Origin: JAJPXI01 sp051867655
GTDB lineage: Bacteria > Bacillota > Clostridia > Oscillospirales > Oscillospiraceae
DNA: 64,000 nucleotides
Reading direction: 5' to 3'
Assembly: GCA_051867655.1 (NCBI GenBank)
Contig: JBJDYV010000013.1
Span: 1-64,000 of the forward strand
Numbering within the stretch: the first letter of the stretch is position 1; the number at the start of each line of letters is the position of its first letter. Under the pieces are notes generated by a model that was not told where the DNA came from, ran no database searches, and was given only the letters and a program-made list of their open reading frames with translations. A program made the position numbers and the translations under genes. This document shows positions 16,265 through 25,668 of this stretch, one piece after another.

Positions 16265-17446
16265 TTACAGTGAACTTTTCAGCGCGTCCACCCGGTCAGT
16301 GCGCTCCCAGGGCAGGTCCAGGTCGGTGCGGCCGAAGTGGCCGTAGGCGGCGATCGGACGGTAGATGGGACGGCGCAGGTCCAGATCCCGGATGATGGCG
16401 GCGGGGCGCAGGTCGAAGGTCTTGTTCACGGCCTCCTCCAGCTGTATGTCGGAGACGGTTCCGGTGCCGAAGGTGTCCACCCGGACGGAGACGGGCTGGG
16501 CCACGCCGATGGCGTAGGCCAGCTGCACCTGGCAGCGCTTGGCCAGACCGGCGGCCACCACGTTCTTGGCCACCCAGCGGGCGGCGTAGGCCGCGGAGCG
16601 GTCCACCTTGGTGGGGTCCTTGCCGGAGAAAGCGCCGCCGCCGTGGGGGGCGCTGCCGCCGTAGGTATCCACGATGATTTTGCGCCCGGTCAGGCCGGAG
16701 TCGCCCTGGGGTCCGCCCACCACGAAGCGGCCGGTGGGATTGACGTAGATGCGGGTCTCGTCATCCAGCAGCTCGGCGGGCAGAGTGGGCTTGATGACCA
16801 GCTCGATCATATCCTTGCGGATCTGCTCCAGCTCCACCTCGGGTCCGTGCTGGGTGGACACCACCACGGCGTCAATGCGCTTAGGGGTGTTGTCCTCGTT
16901 GTACTCCACGGTGACCTGCGTCTTTCCGTCGGGGCGCAGGTAGTCCACCAGCCCCTCCTTGCGCACTTTGGTCAGCCGGACGGCCAGCTTGTGGGCCAGG
17001 GAGATGGGCAGGGGCATCAGCTCCTCCGTCTCGTCGCAGGCGTAGCCGAACATCATGCCCTGGTCGCCGGCGCCGTTGTCCAGGCCGTCGTCCTGATCGC
17101 CCTCGCGGGCCTCCAGGCACTTGTTCACGCCCTGAGCGATGTCGGGGGACTGCTCGTCGATGGAGGTGATGACCGCGCAGGTGTCGCAGTCGAAGCCGAA
17201 CTTGGCCCGGTCATAGCCGATCTCCCGCACCACTTCCCGCGCCACCTTGGGGATGTCCACGTAGCAGGAGGTGGTGATCTCGCCCATGACATGGATCAGG
17301 CCGGTGGTGACGGTGGTCTCGCAGGCCACCCGCGCCTGGGGGTCTTTTTCGATGATCGCGTCCAGCACCGCGTCGGAAATCTGGTCGCAGATCTTGTCGG
17401 GATGTCCTTCCGTGACGGACTCCGAGGTAAACAGTCGCTTTGCCAT
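16265..17446 (-). CDS. metK: S-adenosylmethionine synthetase
   Basis: Full-length 393-aa enzyme that makes S-adenosylmethionine from methionine and ATP. Signatures: FTSESVTEGHPDKICDQISD, GAGDQGMMFGYACDET, GGGAFSGKDPTKVDRSAAY. ATG 17446 (AAAGGAAG upstream) is the family start; an upstream in-frame ATG 30 bases earlier lies next to the terminator and is unlikely. Controlled by the SAM-I riboswitch immediately upstream, so its product represses its own transcript. The methyl cycle is completed by adenosylhomocysteinase at 26609 and metY at 37391. Confidence 0.97.
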   Translation of the reverse strand: MAKRLFTSESVTEGHPDKICDQISDAVLDAIIEKDPQARVACETTVTTGLIHVMGEITTSCYVDIPKVAREVVREIGYDRAKFGFDCDTCAVITSIDEQSPDIAQGVNKCLEAREGDQDDGLDNGAGDQGMMFGYACDETEELMPLPISLAHKLAVRLTKVRKEGLVDYLRPDGKTQVTVEYNEDNTPKRIDAVVVSTQHGPEVELEQIRKDMIELVIKPTLPAELLDDETRIYVNPTGRFVVGGPQGDSGLTGRKIIVDTYGGSAPHGGGAFSGKDPTKVDRSAAYAARWVAKNVVAAGLAKRCQVQLAYAIGVAQPVSVRVDTFGTGTVSDIQLEEAVNKTFDLRPAAIIRDLDLRRPIYRPIAAYGHFGRTDLDLPWERTDRVDALKSSL

Positions 17447-17473
17447 TTTTGTACTTCCTTTCTTTTGAGGCGA

Positions 17474-17507
17474 CAAAAATCGCCCCGTCGGAAAGACGGG
17501 GCGATTT
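17474..17507 (-). terminator. SAM-I riboswitch expression-platform terminator
   Basis: Minus strand: 13-bp perfect stem (17507-17495 with 17489-17477), 5-nt loop, then TTTTTG. It lies between the aptamer and the metK start, the standard arrangement for an OFF switch. Confidence 0.9.
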
Positions 17508-17520
17508 CAATGCATCTTTC

Positions 17521-17615
17521 CTCATCTTTCGATTTGCTCGTCGGACTTGGCACCTTACTGCTGTCAGCAGGTTGCCGGGCTTCATCGGGCCGATCCCTCC
17601 ACCTCTCTTGATAAG
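17521..17615 (-). ncRNA. SAM-I (S-box) riboswitch
   Basis: On the minus strand it begins CTTATCAAGAGAGGTGGAGG, continues GGCCCGATGAAGCCCGGCAA with AAGGTGCCAAGTCC, and closes with GAAAGATGAG pairing back to CTTATC. These are the conserved P1 ends, kink-turn and SAM-binding core of the S-box. It regulates metK by premature termination when SAM is plentiful. Confidence 0.95.
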
Positions 17616-17635
17616 GGCTATCAAATTGTGTCGAT

Positions 17636-17664
17636 ATTATAACAGAGGATTTTTAACTTGTCAA
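17636..17664 (-). promoter_or_regulatory. metK promoter
   Basis: Minus strand: -35 TTGACA (17664-17659), 17-bp spacer, -10 TATAAT (17641-17636), both perfect consensus. The -35 box includes the stop codon of the upstream tetR-type gene (17661-17663). Confidence 0.9.
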
Positions 17665-18230
17665 CTTTTCTGCTCCAGAAAGCCGGAAATCACCTGGATC
17701 AGCCGCTCCTCGTCGATGGGCGTACCCAGCTTCAGCCAGAGACGCAGGACGTTCAGCAGGCCGCCGGAATAGAACGCGGCGAGCCCCTCCATGCGCAGCT
17801 TATCCACCGTTTCCGTCTTCTTCATCCTGCGCTGGACCCGGAGAACGTCATCGGCAATCTGCTCCGAAAGGATATCCAGCACCACCGGAAACACGGTGCT
17901 GTCGGCCACGTTGCGGATCAGCTTTTCGTGCCTGCTGATGAAGCGCAGCAGCTCCCGGCACATGGAGAGAAAATACGGGTTCAGCTCGTCCCCCGCCACA
18001 TCCGGCGGGAGCTGATCCTGAAAACTGGCGCACAGCTCCTTCATATAAAAGGCAAAGTACTCATACTTGTCCGCGAAATGCTTATAAAAGGTGGTCCGCC
18101 GGATCATGGCCCGCTCGCACAGCTCGTTGACGGTGACCTCCTCAAACCGCTTTTCCTCCAGCAGGTCCGTAAACGCGTTGTGCAGAAGCAGGTAGGTCCG
18201 CTCGATCCGAAGGTCCGTTTTCTTCTCCAT
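17661..18230 (-). CDS. TetR/AcrR-family regulator, 189 aa
   Basis: N-terminal helix-turn-helix with the TetR pattern (LLHNAFTDLLEEKRFEEVTV ... RRTTFYKHFADKYEYF) and a helical ligand domain with a C-terminal segment of the TetR_C type. ATG 18230 was chosen because GGAAGGG ends 6 bases upstream; an in-frame ATG two codons earlier abuts the site. Divergent from the small-protein/MMPL/GLUG genes, with overlapping promoters and repeated ACATTTGT-type motifs between them, so it probably represses that operon and itself in response to an envelope-active compound. Confidence 0.88.
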   Translation of the reverse strand: MEKKTDLRIERTYLLLHNAFTDLLEEKRFEEVTVNELCERAMIRRTTFYKHFADKYEYFAFYMKELCASFQDQLPPDVAGDELNPYFLSMCRELLRFISRHEKLIRNVADSTVFPVVLDILSEQIADDVLRVQRRMKKTETVDKLRMEGLAAFYSGGLLNVLRLWLKLGTPIDEERLIQVISGFLEQKS

Positions 18231-18261
18231 GCCCATCCCTTCCCATTCGGAAACAGTTGAT

Positions 18262-18351
18262 ACACATTTGTCAGTTATTTCACTTCTGACCAACATTTGT
18301 CTCTTGCTGTTTTTTCAGGAAGATCGTATCATGCAAACAAACAAATGTCAA
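18262..18351. promoter_or_regulatory. Overlapping divergent promoters with repeated ACATTTGTC motifs
   Basis: Plus strand: TTGCTG (18304-18309), 17 bp, TATCAT (18327-18332), facing the MMPL operon. Minus strand: TTGACA (18351-18346), 17 bp, TACGAT (18328-18323), facing tetR; the two -10 elements share bases. ACATTTGTC occurs near 18265 and 18293 and its inverted relative ACAAATGTC at 18341-18349, plausible TetR operators. Confidence 0.7.
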
Positions 18352-18408
18352 TTATCTCCCGTTTGTTTCCGTGTTTGGGAGACAAAGAACGGTGATCGGA
18401 GGGATACG

Positions 18409-18738
18409 ATGAAAGCCGGTACATACCGATATAAGCTGGAAATGACCGTTCCGCTGGGGAAGCGGAACGGTTTTCTGGACCTGACCATCTGCGACAACAT
18501 CGCGGAGGGCTTTCTCACCATGTTTACCAACACCCTGGCCATCGCGGCCGGGACCTGCCGGGGCAATCAGCTGTCCTTCTGCGGAAAGATGAAGACCCTG
18601 CTGAGCACGATCCCCTATAAGGCCAGCGGGACGGTGACGCAGTCGCAGGTCAGGCTGACCTTCCACACGGAGGAAGGCGATTACCCGGCCACCGGGCGGC
18701 TGGCGCTCCGGGAGCAGAGGAGGGCGGCAAGCGTATGA
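18409..18738 (+). CDS. Small beta-rich protein of unknown function, 109 aa
   Basis: Start ATG 18409 follows GGAGGGATACG; the frame is open back to 18229 but runs over the promoters. The product lacks a signal or membrane segment and reads as alternating beta strands (YRYKLEMTVPLGKRNGFLDL ... ASGTVTQSQVRLTFHTEEG). I do not recognise it. Its stop overlaps the MMPL start (ATGA), so it is probably a soluble accessory or ligand-sensing partner for the exporter. Confidence 0.75.
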   Translation: MKAGTYRYKLEMTVPLGKRNGFLDLTICDNIAEGFLTMFTNTLAIAAGTCRGNQLSFCGKMKTLLSTIPYKASGTVTQSQVRLTFHTEEGDYPATGRLALREQRRAASV

Positions 18739-21194
18739 CAGATCAGCAGAAACCCGATTCCGGCAACGGCTTCATGGTGAAGCTGGCCACCTTCATCGTC
18801 GATAAGCGCAATCTGTTTTTTCTGATTGCCATCATCGCTCTGGTGTTCTCCGCCTTCTCCCGCAACTGGGTGGAGGTGGAAAACGATCTGGCCGCCTTCC
18901 TCCCCGACGACTCCGAGACCCGGCAGGGCCTGGACGTCATGGAGGATCAGTTCACCACCTACGGCTCAGCCCAGGTCATGGCGGCGAATATCTCCCTGGA
19001 CGAGGCCCACACGGTCCATGACCTGATTTCCGACCTGGAGGGCGTCCAGAGCGTCACCTTTGACGACACGGAGGAGCACTACAACGACGTCTCCGCCCTG
19101 TATACCATCACCTTTGACTACGACGAGGACGACGACCGCTGTCTGGAGTCCCTGGACCGGGTGAAAGAAGCCCTGTCCGGGTACGACCTGTACATCTCGA
19201 CCACCTTGGGCGACCAGCAGGCGGAGGCCATCGACGCGGAGGTCAGCGTGATCATGGTCTATGTGGCCATCATCGTGGTGGCCGTCCTGTTCCTGACCTC
19301 CCAGACCTACGCGGAGATCCCCGTTCTGCTGCTGACCTTCGTGTCGGCCATGATCCTGAACCTGGGCTCCAACTTCCTGCTGGGCAAGATCTCCTTCGTC
19401 TCCAATTCCGTGACCAGCATTCTGCAGCTGGCCCTGTCCCTGGACTACGCGGTCATCCTCTGCAACCGCTTCAAGGAGGAGCACGAGACCCTGCCCCTGC
19501 GGGAGGCGGTCATCGCCGCCCTGAGCAAGGGCATCCCCGAGATCGGCTCCAGCTCCCTGACCACCATCGGCGGCCTGGCCGCCATGATGTTCATGCAGTT
19601 CAAGATCGGCCCGGACATGGCCATCTGCCTGATCAAGGCCATCCTGTACGCCCTGCTGTCCGTGTTCGTCATTATGCCGGGCCTGCTGATGCTGTTCGGC
19701 CCGTTGATGGAGAAGACGAAGCACAAGAGCTTTATCCCCAAGATCCCCTTCGTGGGCAAGTTCGCCCACGCCACCCGCTTCATCATCCCGCCGCTGTTCG
19801 TGGTTCTGGTGGTCTTCGCCTTCCATTTCTCCGGCGAGTGCCCCTACGCCTACGGCTACAGCAGCCTGGAAACGCCCAAGCTGAACGACACCCAGATCGC
19901 GGAAAATCTGATCGCCGACACCTTCGGCTCCGACAACTTTGTGGCGCTGGTGGTCCCCACCGGGGATTACGACGCCGAGCGCGCCCTTCTGGCGGAGCTG
20001 GAGGACTATGAGGAAGTGGACTATTCCATGGGCCTTTCCAATGTGGAGGCCATGGACGGCTATATGCTGGCGGATAAGCTGACCCCCCGCCAGTTCGCCG
20101 AGCTGACCGGGCTGGACTACGAGCTGGCGGAGGTGGTCTACGCCGCCTACGCCGCCGAAAACGAGGCGTACGGCGAGATCATCAGCAGCCTGTCCACCTA
20201 CGGCGTGCCGCTGATCGACATGTTCCTGTTCGTCTGCAGCCAGATCGACGCCGGGCTGGTCTCCCTGGACGCGGAGCAGGCCGATCTGCTCGCCGACGCC
20301 CAGATCCAGATGGAGAGCGCCAAAAAGCAGCTCCAGGGCACCGAATACAACCGCATCCTGCTGTACCTGACCCTGCCGGAGAGCGGCCAGGAGACCTACG
20401 ATTTCCTGGACACCATCCGGGAGACCGCCCAGAAATACTATCCGGACGGCAATGTCTACGTGGTGGGCGACTCCACCACCGAGTATGACTTCCAGAAGTC
20501 CTTCGCCACCGACAACCTGGTGGTCAGCATCGTGTCCATCCTGATCGTTCTGGTGGTGCTGCTGTTCACCTTCAAGTCGGCGGGCATGCCCGTTCTGCTG
20601 ATTTTGGTCATCCAGGGCGCCATCTGGATCAACTTCGCCGTCCCCGCCATCACGGGCAACGCCATCTTCTTCATGAGCTACCTGGTGGTCAGCTCCATCC
20701 AGATGGGTGCCAACATCGACTACGCCATCGTCATCGCCAGCCGGTACAACGAGCTGAAGAATACGATGTCCCACAGGGAAGCGATCATCGAGACCATGAA
20801 CTTCGCCTTCCCCACCATCATCACCTCCGGTACCATTCTGGCGGTGGCCGGCACCCTGATCGGACAGATGACCTCCGACGCGGCCATCGTGGGCATCGGC
20901 CAGAGCCTGGGCCGCGGCACCATCATCTCCATCATCCTGGTCATGTTCGTCCTGCCCCAGATCCTGCTGCTGGGCGGCGCCATCGTGGATAAGACCTCCT
21001 TCTCCATGCCCATCGCCACGGCGGCAAAGAAGCAGGCCAGCGGCCGCATCCGGGTGGACGGCCTGGTGCACGGCGAGATCCACGGCACGGTCAGCGGCAC
21101 GTTCCACGGCGTGGTGGAAGGCGATGTGAACCTGAATCTGATCTCCGGCAATGCTTTGGAGGAAGGAGAGCTGAATGATGACGAAACCGAATAA
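18735..21194 (+). CDS. MMPL/RND-superfamily exporter with bactofilin-like C-terminal tail, 819 aa
   Basis: Twelve predicted helices in two repeats, each with a large extracytoplasmic loop (residues about 45-160 and 370-600). Sterol-sensing-like blocks are clear: LALSLDYAVILCNRFKEEHE in the first half and QMGANIDYAIVIASRYNELK in the second, with the Asp-Tyr pair used for proton relay in MmpL proteins. Exports lipids or amphiphiles by proton exchange. After the last helix comes a 40-residue strand-repeat segment (RIRVDGLVHGEIHGTVSGTF then HGVVEGDVNLN), like a rung or two of a bactofilin beta-helix, unusual for MMPL. Coupled to genes on both sides (ATGA upstream, 20-bp overlap downstream). Confidence 0.88.
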   Translation: MTDQQKPDSGNGFMVKLATFIVDKRNLFFLIAIIALVFSAFSRNWVEVENDLAAFLPDDSETRQGLDVMEDQFTTYGSAQVMAANISLDEAHTVHDLISDLEGVQSVTFDDTEEHYNDVSALYTITFDYDEDDDRCLESLDRVKEALSGYDLYISTTLGDQQAEAIDAEVSVIMVYVAIIVVAVLFLTSQTYAEIPVLLLTFVSAMILNLGSNFLLGKISFVSNSVTSILQLALSLDYAVILCNRFKEEHETLPLREAVIAALSKGIPEIGSSSLTTIGGLAAMMFMQFKIGPDMAICLIKAILYALLSVFVIMPGLLMLFGPLMEKTKHKSFIPKIPFVGKFAHATRFIIPPLFVVLVVFAFHFSGECPYAYGYSSLETPKLNDTQIAENLIADTFGSDNFVALVVPTGDYDAERALLAELEDYEEVDYSMGLSNVEAMDGYMLADKLTPRQFAELTGLDYELAEVVYAAYAAENEAYGEIISSLSTYGVPLIDMFLFVCSQIDAGLVSLDAEQADLLADAQIQMESAKKQLQGTEYNRILLYLTLPESGQETYDFLDTIRETAQKYYPDGNVYVVGDSTTEYDFQKSFATDNLVVSIVSILIVLVVLLFTFKSAGMPVLLILVIQGAIWINFAVPAITGNAIFFMSYLVVSSIQMGANIDYAIVIASRYNELKNTMSHREAIIETMNFAFPTIITSGTILAVAGTLIGQMTSDAAIVGIGQSLGRGTIISIILVMFVLPQILLLGGAIVDKTSFSMPIATAAKKQASGRIRVDGLVHGEIHGTVSGTFHGVVEGDVNLNLISGNALEEGELNDDETE

Positions 21195-24100
21195 ACATCT
21201 TGTGCGCCTGGCGGCCCTTGCGCTGGCGCTGCTGCTCCTTCTGACGCTGGTGGTCCCGGCGCTCGCCGCGGGAGAGGAGGACACCATTACCATCAAAAAC
21301 GCGGACGATCTGCTCTCCTTCTCCCGGAGCTGCACGCTGGACACCTGGTCCCACGGCAAAACGGTGGTGCTGCAGGCGGACATCTCTCTGGACGGCGTGG
21401 ACTTTCTGCCCATCCCCACCTTCGGCGGGACCTTTGACGGCCGGGGGCACACCATCAGCGGCCTGACCATCACCGGAAACGCCGCGCCGGCCGGGCTGTT
21501 CGGCATTCTCCAGGAAACCGCCGTCGTTCAGGATCTGAATGTCAGCGGCACGGTGGACCCCGCCGGGGACGCTGACGCGGTGGGCGGCATCGCGGGCGAA
21601 AACAACGGCGTGATCTCCAACTGTTCCTTCACGGGCAACGTCTCAGGGGCCTCCAGCACGGGCGGCATCGCGGGCATCAACGCCGTGACCGGGACCATCC
21701 GGAACTGCCGCACCAGCGGGGCCGTCTTCGGGGAGAACATGACCGGCGGCATCGCGGGCTGTAACCTGGGCAGCATCGACTCCTGCCAAAACAGCGCCTA
21801 TGTGAACATCACCAGCATCGACCCGTCCATCAGCCTGGAAGACATCAGCTTTGATTTCGTCTGGGATATCTCCAAGATCACCTCCCTGGACACCAGCACG
21901 GCGTCCAGCGATACCGGCGGCATCGCCGGGTACTCCTCCGGGGTGATCCAGAACTGCGCCAACCACAGCACCGTGGGCTATCAGCACGTCGGCTACAATG
22001 TGGGCGGCGTCGCGGGCCGCAGCTGCGGGTACATTCTCGCATGTACGAACGAAGCGGAGGTCTACGGGCGCAAGGACGTGGGCGGCATCGCGGGGCAGAT
22101 GGAGCCCTACATCGCCGCCAACCTGTCCGAAGACACCCTGACAAAGCTCCGCCAGCAGCTGGATGAGCTGAACGGCATGGTCAACGGCGCGCTGAATGAT
22201 GTCGATTCGGGCGTCGGCACTGCCACCGCCCGGCTGAACCGGATCGCGGACTATCTGGACAGCGCGTCCGGGGCCGTGGGCAACATCAGCGCGTACGGCT
22301 CCATCGACAGCGTCGTCGTGGGCGGCGGAGAACACGGCGGCGGCGGAAGCGTGACCGTCACGCCGCCCCAGATTGAGGTCAGCGGCAGCGGCGTGACCGG
22401 CAGCGGCGTGGATGTGACGATCACGCCCTCCTCCGGCAGCGGCGCAGGCGTCTCCTTCGCGGAAGGGGAGCTCCAGGGCGGTCTGACTGAAGGAAGCGTG
22501 ACCGGCGCGGGCGGCTCCTCCGCCAGCGGACGGGTGGATGCCTCCACCCAGCTCATGCTGAACACCTCCCTGCACGGCCTGTCCTCGGCGGTGAACGGGA
22601 TGAGCGGTCAGATGCGCCTGCTGAGCGGCGAGCTCGGCCATACCTCCGGCACCCTGACCGACGACCTGCGGGCCATCAACAACCAGATCACCGCCATCGC
22701 CGACACCCTGTTCGACGGGATGTGGGGAAGCGGCCAGGGCGACACCCTGACCGATACGTCGGAGGTCGAGATCGACCAGGTCACCTTGGGCAAGGCCGCG
22801 TCCTGCAAAAACAGCGGCACGGTCTACGGCGACATCAATGTGGGCGGCGTCACGGGCGTCATGGCCATCGAATACGAGCTGGACCCCGAGGACGACGTGA
22901 CGGCCAATCTCACCGGCACCCAGCGCCGCAAATATGAGCTGAAGGCGATCCTTCAAAGCTGCGTCAACACCGGGGAGGTCACGGCGAAGCGCAGCTACGC
23001 GGGCGGCGTCTGCGGGCGCATGGACTTGGGTCTGATCCTCCTCTGTGAGAACTACGGCGGCGTCGAGAGCGAAAACGGCGACTACATCGGCGGCATCGCC
23101 GGGGCCACGGGGGGCACGGTGCGCAATTGCTTTGCCAAGTGCAGCCTGGAGGGCGGACGCTATGTCGGCGGCATTGTCGGCTCCGGTACGGCGGAGGAAA
23201 ACGGCAGCTCCTCCAGCACCGTGTCCGGGTGCTACTCCCTGGTCAGCATCGACCGCTATGAACAATACGTCGGCGCGGTCTCCGGCAGCAACACGGGGAC
23301 CTTTCTGGAAAACTACTTCGTCTCCGACACCCTGGCCGGCATCAACCGCATGAGCTATTCCGGGCAGGCGGAGCCCATCGCATACGCCGACCTGCCCTGG
23401 GGCAGCGCTTCGGAGGAGACGGCGGCCATCACCATGCCCGACGCCTTCCGAACGCTGATGCTGCGCTTCGTGGCGGACGACGCGACCATCAAGGCCGTCT
23501 CGTTCGATTACGGGCAGTCTTTTGACAAGGACGTATACCCGGAGCTGCCGGAAAAGGAAGGATACTACGCGTACTGGGACCGCACCGACCTGCAAAACCT
23601 GCGCTTTGACACGGTCGTGACCGCTGTCTATGAGCGGTACGCGTCCGCCCTGTCCAGCACGGAAACGCGCAGCAGCGGCCGTCCCATCTTCTTCACGGAG
23701 GGGCAGTTTGACGAGGAAGCCGCCCTGACCGTCACCGCCCAGGCGAACACCCCCGCCGATTTTGACCTGGTCACGGATTTCAAAGACTTCGCCTCCAAGT
23801 GCTTTTCGGGCGCCAAGGTCAGCCGGGAGATCGTGGAACAGTGGAGCATCGACATCCCGGAGGACGGTCTGGACACCCACACGGTCCGCTATCTCCCGCC
23901 GGACGGGGACCCGGAGAATCTGGATATCTACGTCAGGGAGAACGGCGGGTGGCAGAAAGCGGAGACCCAGGCCGTGGGCAGCTACCTGACCTTCCCGGTC
24001 TCCGGCTCCCACGCGGAGATCGCCGTGCTCTCCACGATGCCCGTCTGGTGGGTCTGGCTGATCGTCGCCGCCTTGCTTGTTCTGGTGCTGATCCTGATTC

Positions 24101-25635
24101 TCCGCTTGGTCCGCCGGGTCAGGAAGGCAAAGAAGCCGGACCCGGAGGAGGACCCCGCCGGGGAGGAGGAGTACCTGTACGCGTATGCCGGTACGGCGGC
24201 GGGCTCTTCGGCACCGGCCGATCACGTTGACAACGGGGAGGAAGACCCGTCGGTGTACACCTATCCCACTCCCCCGGGCGTACGCGTGCCCCCGCCCCCG
24301 CCGGACACCACCCAGCGCAAAAAGAAGCGCTGGCTGCCGCCCCTGGTGATCATTCTGGCGGTCCTGTGCGTCCTGGTCGGGATCGCCGCGGCCCCCCATA
24401 TCATGGAGCTGAAGGACGGCGTGGAGGCGTACAGCCTGCTTCGAAAATACACTCAGCAGGAGGAGCTGACCATGGAGCTGTCCGTGCAGGCGGAGCTGGG
24501 CGGCCAGGCCGTGGAGTTCTCCGCCCAGGTGGACCGGACCCAGGCGGAGGGCCGCCGGGTCACCTGCATCGCCCAGGATGAGATGCGGCTGTACTACGCC
24601 GATGGGGTGGTCTTCCTGGAAAACGGGCACGCCTATCAGCTGACCGACGCGTTCCCGGACTATTCCCAGCTGCTGATGCTGGCCCTGCCGCTGTACCAGC
24701 ACGCCGACATCACGGTCACCGAAAGCGGGGATCAGAGTACATACCGGATCACCGCCGAGCAGGCGGACGCGCGGGAGCTTCTGGAGATCCTCCTGCCGTC
24801 CGCGGCCGCCGACCTCTCCGGGATGGACACGGTGACGGTGGAGCTGACGGCCGACGACGGCGACGTGTCCGAGCTGCGCTTTTTCTCCAGCGGTACCCTG
24901 AACGACTCCGGGCGGACCCCGTTTTCCGTCTCGGCGGTGCTGCGGACGCAGCAGCGGGAGCCCATCGGCATTCCGCAAAACGTGCGCGCCGCCATCCGGG
25001 ACGGCGATTATGAGGCCATCGATACGCTGACCGGCGACCTGCTCCGCCTGGCGGCGGCGTGGCAGGAGCTGAACGAACGGGACCCCCTTTCCGCGCAGAT
25101 CAATCTCCGGGCCGACTGCGGCCCCCTGATCCTGCGCGATGACCTGGAGCTGGACCGTTGGACTCTGGACGGCGGACAGCAGATCAGCTGCATCCGCAAG
25201 AACGGCCGCGCCCTGTACTTTACGGACTCTTTCATTTGCGGCGAAAACGGAGAGCCCGTTTCGGAAACCGACGCCGACACGGTGGACGCCGTGCAGCTGC
25301 TGGAGATCGCCTACCTGCTCTGTATGAGCGCCGATCTGGACTACACCGTGTCCGGTTCGGAATCCACTTACTCCCTCTCCCTGGACGAAAAGGGCATGGA
25401 GGCGGTGGTCCACGCCATCGCCCCCGCCACGGAGGAGATGGACCTGCTCTTTGACACCGGGGCCCTCGTGATCGTGGTCCGGGACGACGTCATCGAGAGC
25501 ATCCGCGTCTCCTGCACCGGGGACGTCCAGATCGTGCTCTCCCACGTGGCGGCGGCCTTTGAGGCGGAGGTGCGCTTTACCGATGAAGCGTCGGACCTGT
25601 CGGTCCCCGACGCCGTGCGCCAGGCTTTGGCATAA
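21175..25635 (+). CDS. Giant GLUG-repeat surface protein with two membrane helices and paired C-terminal domains, 1486 aa
   Basis: Signal peptide (to about residue 32), then a beta-helix of GLUG-type repeats (GGIAGENNGVISNCSFTGNV, GGIAGCNLGSIDSC, GGIVGSG; residues about 75-320 and 530-720) interrupted by a coiled/Gly-Ser linker. A helix near residue 955 (VWWVWLIVAALLVLVLILIL), a Pro-rich acidic stretch, and a second helix near 1055 follow. The last 400 residues contain two related alpha/beta halves (about 1080-1270 and 1280-1486) that resemble LolA/LppX-type lipid-binding folds; that is inference. AAGGAG precedes ATG 21175. With the MMPL exporter it suggests an envelope assembly or lipid-handling complex. 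Confidence 0.78.
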   Translation: MMTKPNKHLVRLAALALALLLLLTLVVPALAAGEEDTITIKNADDLLSFSRSCTLDTWSHGKTVVLQADISLDGVDFLPIPTFGGTFDGRGHTISGLTITGNAAPAGLFGILQETAVVQDLNVSGTVDPAGDADAVGGIAGENNGVISNCSFTGNVSGASSTGGIAGINAVTGTIRNCRTSGAVFGENMTGGIAGCNLGSIDSCQNSAYVNITSIDPSISLEDISFDFVWDISKITSLDTSTASSDTGGIAGYSSGVIQNCANHSTVGYQHVGYNVGGVAGRSCGYILACTNEAEVYGRKDVGGIAGQMEPYIAANLSEDTLTKLRQQLDELNGMVNGALNDVDSGVGTATARLNRIADYLDSASGAVGNISAYGSIDSVVVGGGEHGGGGSVTVTPPQIEVSGSGVTGSGVDVTITPSSGSGAGVSFAEGELQGGLTEGSVTGAGGSSASGRVDASTQLMLNTSLHGLSSAVNGMSGQMRLLSGELGHTSGTLTDDLRAINNQITAIADTLFDGMWGSGQGDTLTDTSEVEIDQVTLGKAASCKNSGTVYGDINVGGVTGVMAIEYELDPEDDVTANLTGTQRRKYELKAILQSCVNTGEVTAKRSYAGGVCGRMDLGLILLCENYGGVESENGDYIGGIAGATGGTVRNCFAKCSLEGGRYVGGIVGSGTAEENGSSSSTVSGCYSLVSIDRYEQYVGAVSGSNTGTFLENYFVSDTLAGINRMSYSGQAEPIAYADLPWGSASEETAAITMPDAFRTLMLRFVADDATIKAVSFDYGQSFDKDVYPELPEKEGYYAYWDRTDLQNLRFDTVVTAVYERYASALSSTETRSSGRPIFFTEGQFDEEAALTVTAQANTPADFDLVTDFKDFASKCFSGAKVSREIVEQWSIDIPEDGLDTHTVRYLPPDGDPENLDIYVRENGGWQKAETQAVGSYLTFPVSGSHAEIAVLSTMPVWWVWLIVAALLVLVLILILRLVRRVRKAKKPDPEEDPAGEEEYLYAYAGTAAGSSAPADHVDNGEEDPSVYTYPTPPGVRVPPPPPDTTQRKKKRWLPPLVIILAVLCVLVGIAAAPHIMELKDGVEAYSLLRKYTQQEELTMELSVQAELGGQAVEFSAQVDRTQAEGRRVTCIAQDEMRLYYADGVVFLENGHAYQLTDAFPDYSQLLMLALPLYQHADITVTESGDQSTYRITAEQADARELLEILLPSAAADLSGMDTVTVELTADDGDVSELRFFSSGTLNDSGRTPFSVSAVLRTQQREPIGIPQNVRAAIRDGDYEAIDTLTGDLLRLAAAWQELNERDPLSAQINLRADCGPLILRDDLELDRWTLDGGQQISCIRKNGRALYFTDSFICGENGEPVSETDADTVDAVQLLEIAYLLCMSADLDYTVSGSESTYSLSLDEKGMEAVVHAIAPATEEMDLLFDTGALVIVVRDDVIESIRVSCTGDVQIVLSHVAAAFEAEVRFTDEASDLSVPDAVRQALA

Positions 25636-25665
25636 AAATGAGACCGCTCCGAAAGGAGCGGTCTC
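25633..25665. terminator. Terminator between convergent genes
   Basis: 11-bp perfect stem (25640-25650 with 25655-25665), GAAA loop. The minus strand has the T tract (ATTTTTATG), so it mainly ends the ketopantoate-reductase transcript; it also follows the GLUG gene stop. Confidence 0.8.
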
Positions 25666-25668
25666 CGG

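Noticed and set aside
18966..21506. 846-codon open frame on the minus strand
   Set aside because: Antisense of the MMPL exporter; low-complexity His/Gln/Asp composition only.
21643..25545. 1300-codon open frame on the minus strand
   Set aside because: Antisense of the GLUG surface-protein gene, without a ribosome site or recognisable motifs; the plus-strand gene has a signal peptide, repeats and helices.
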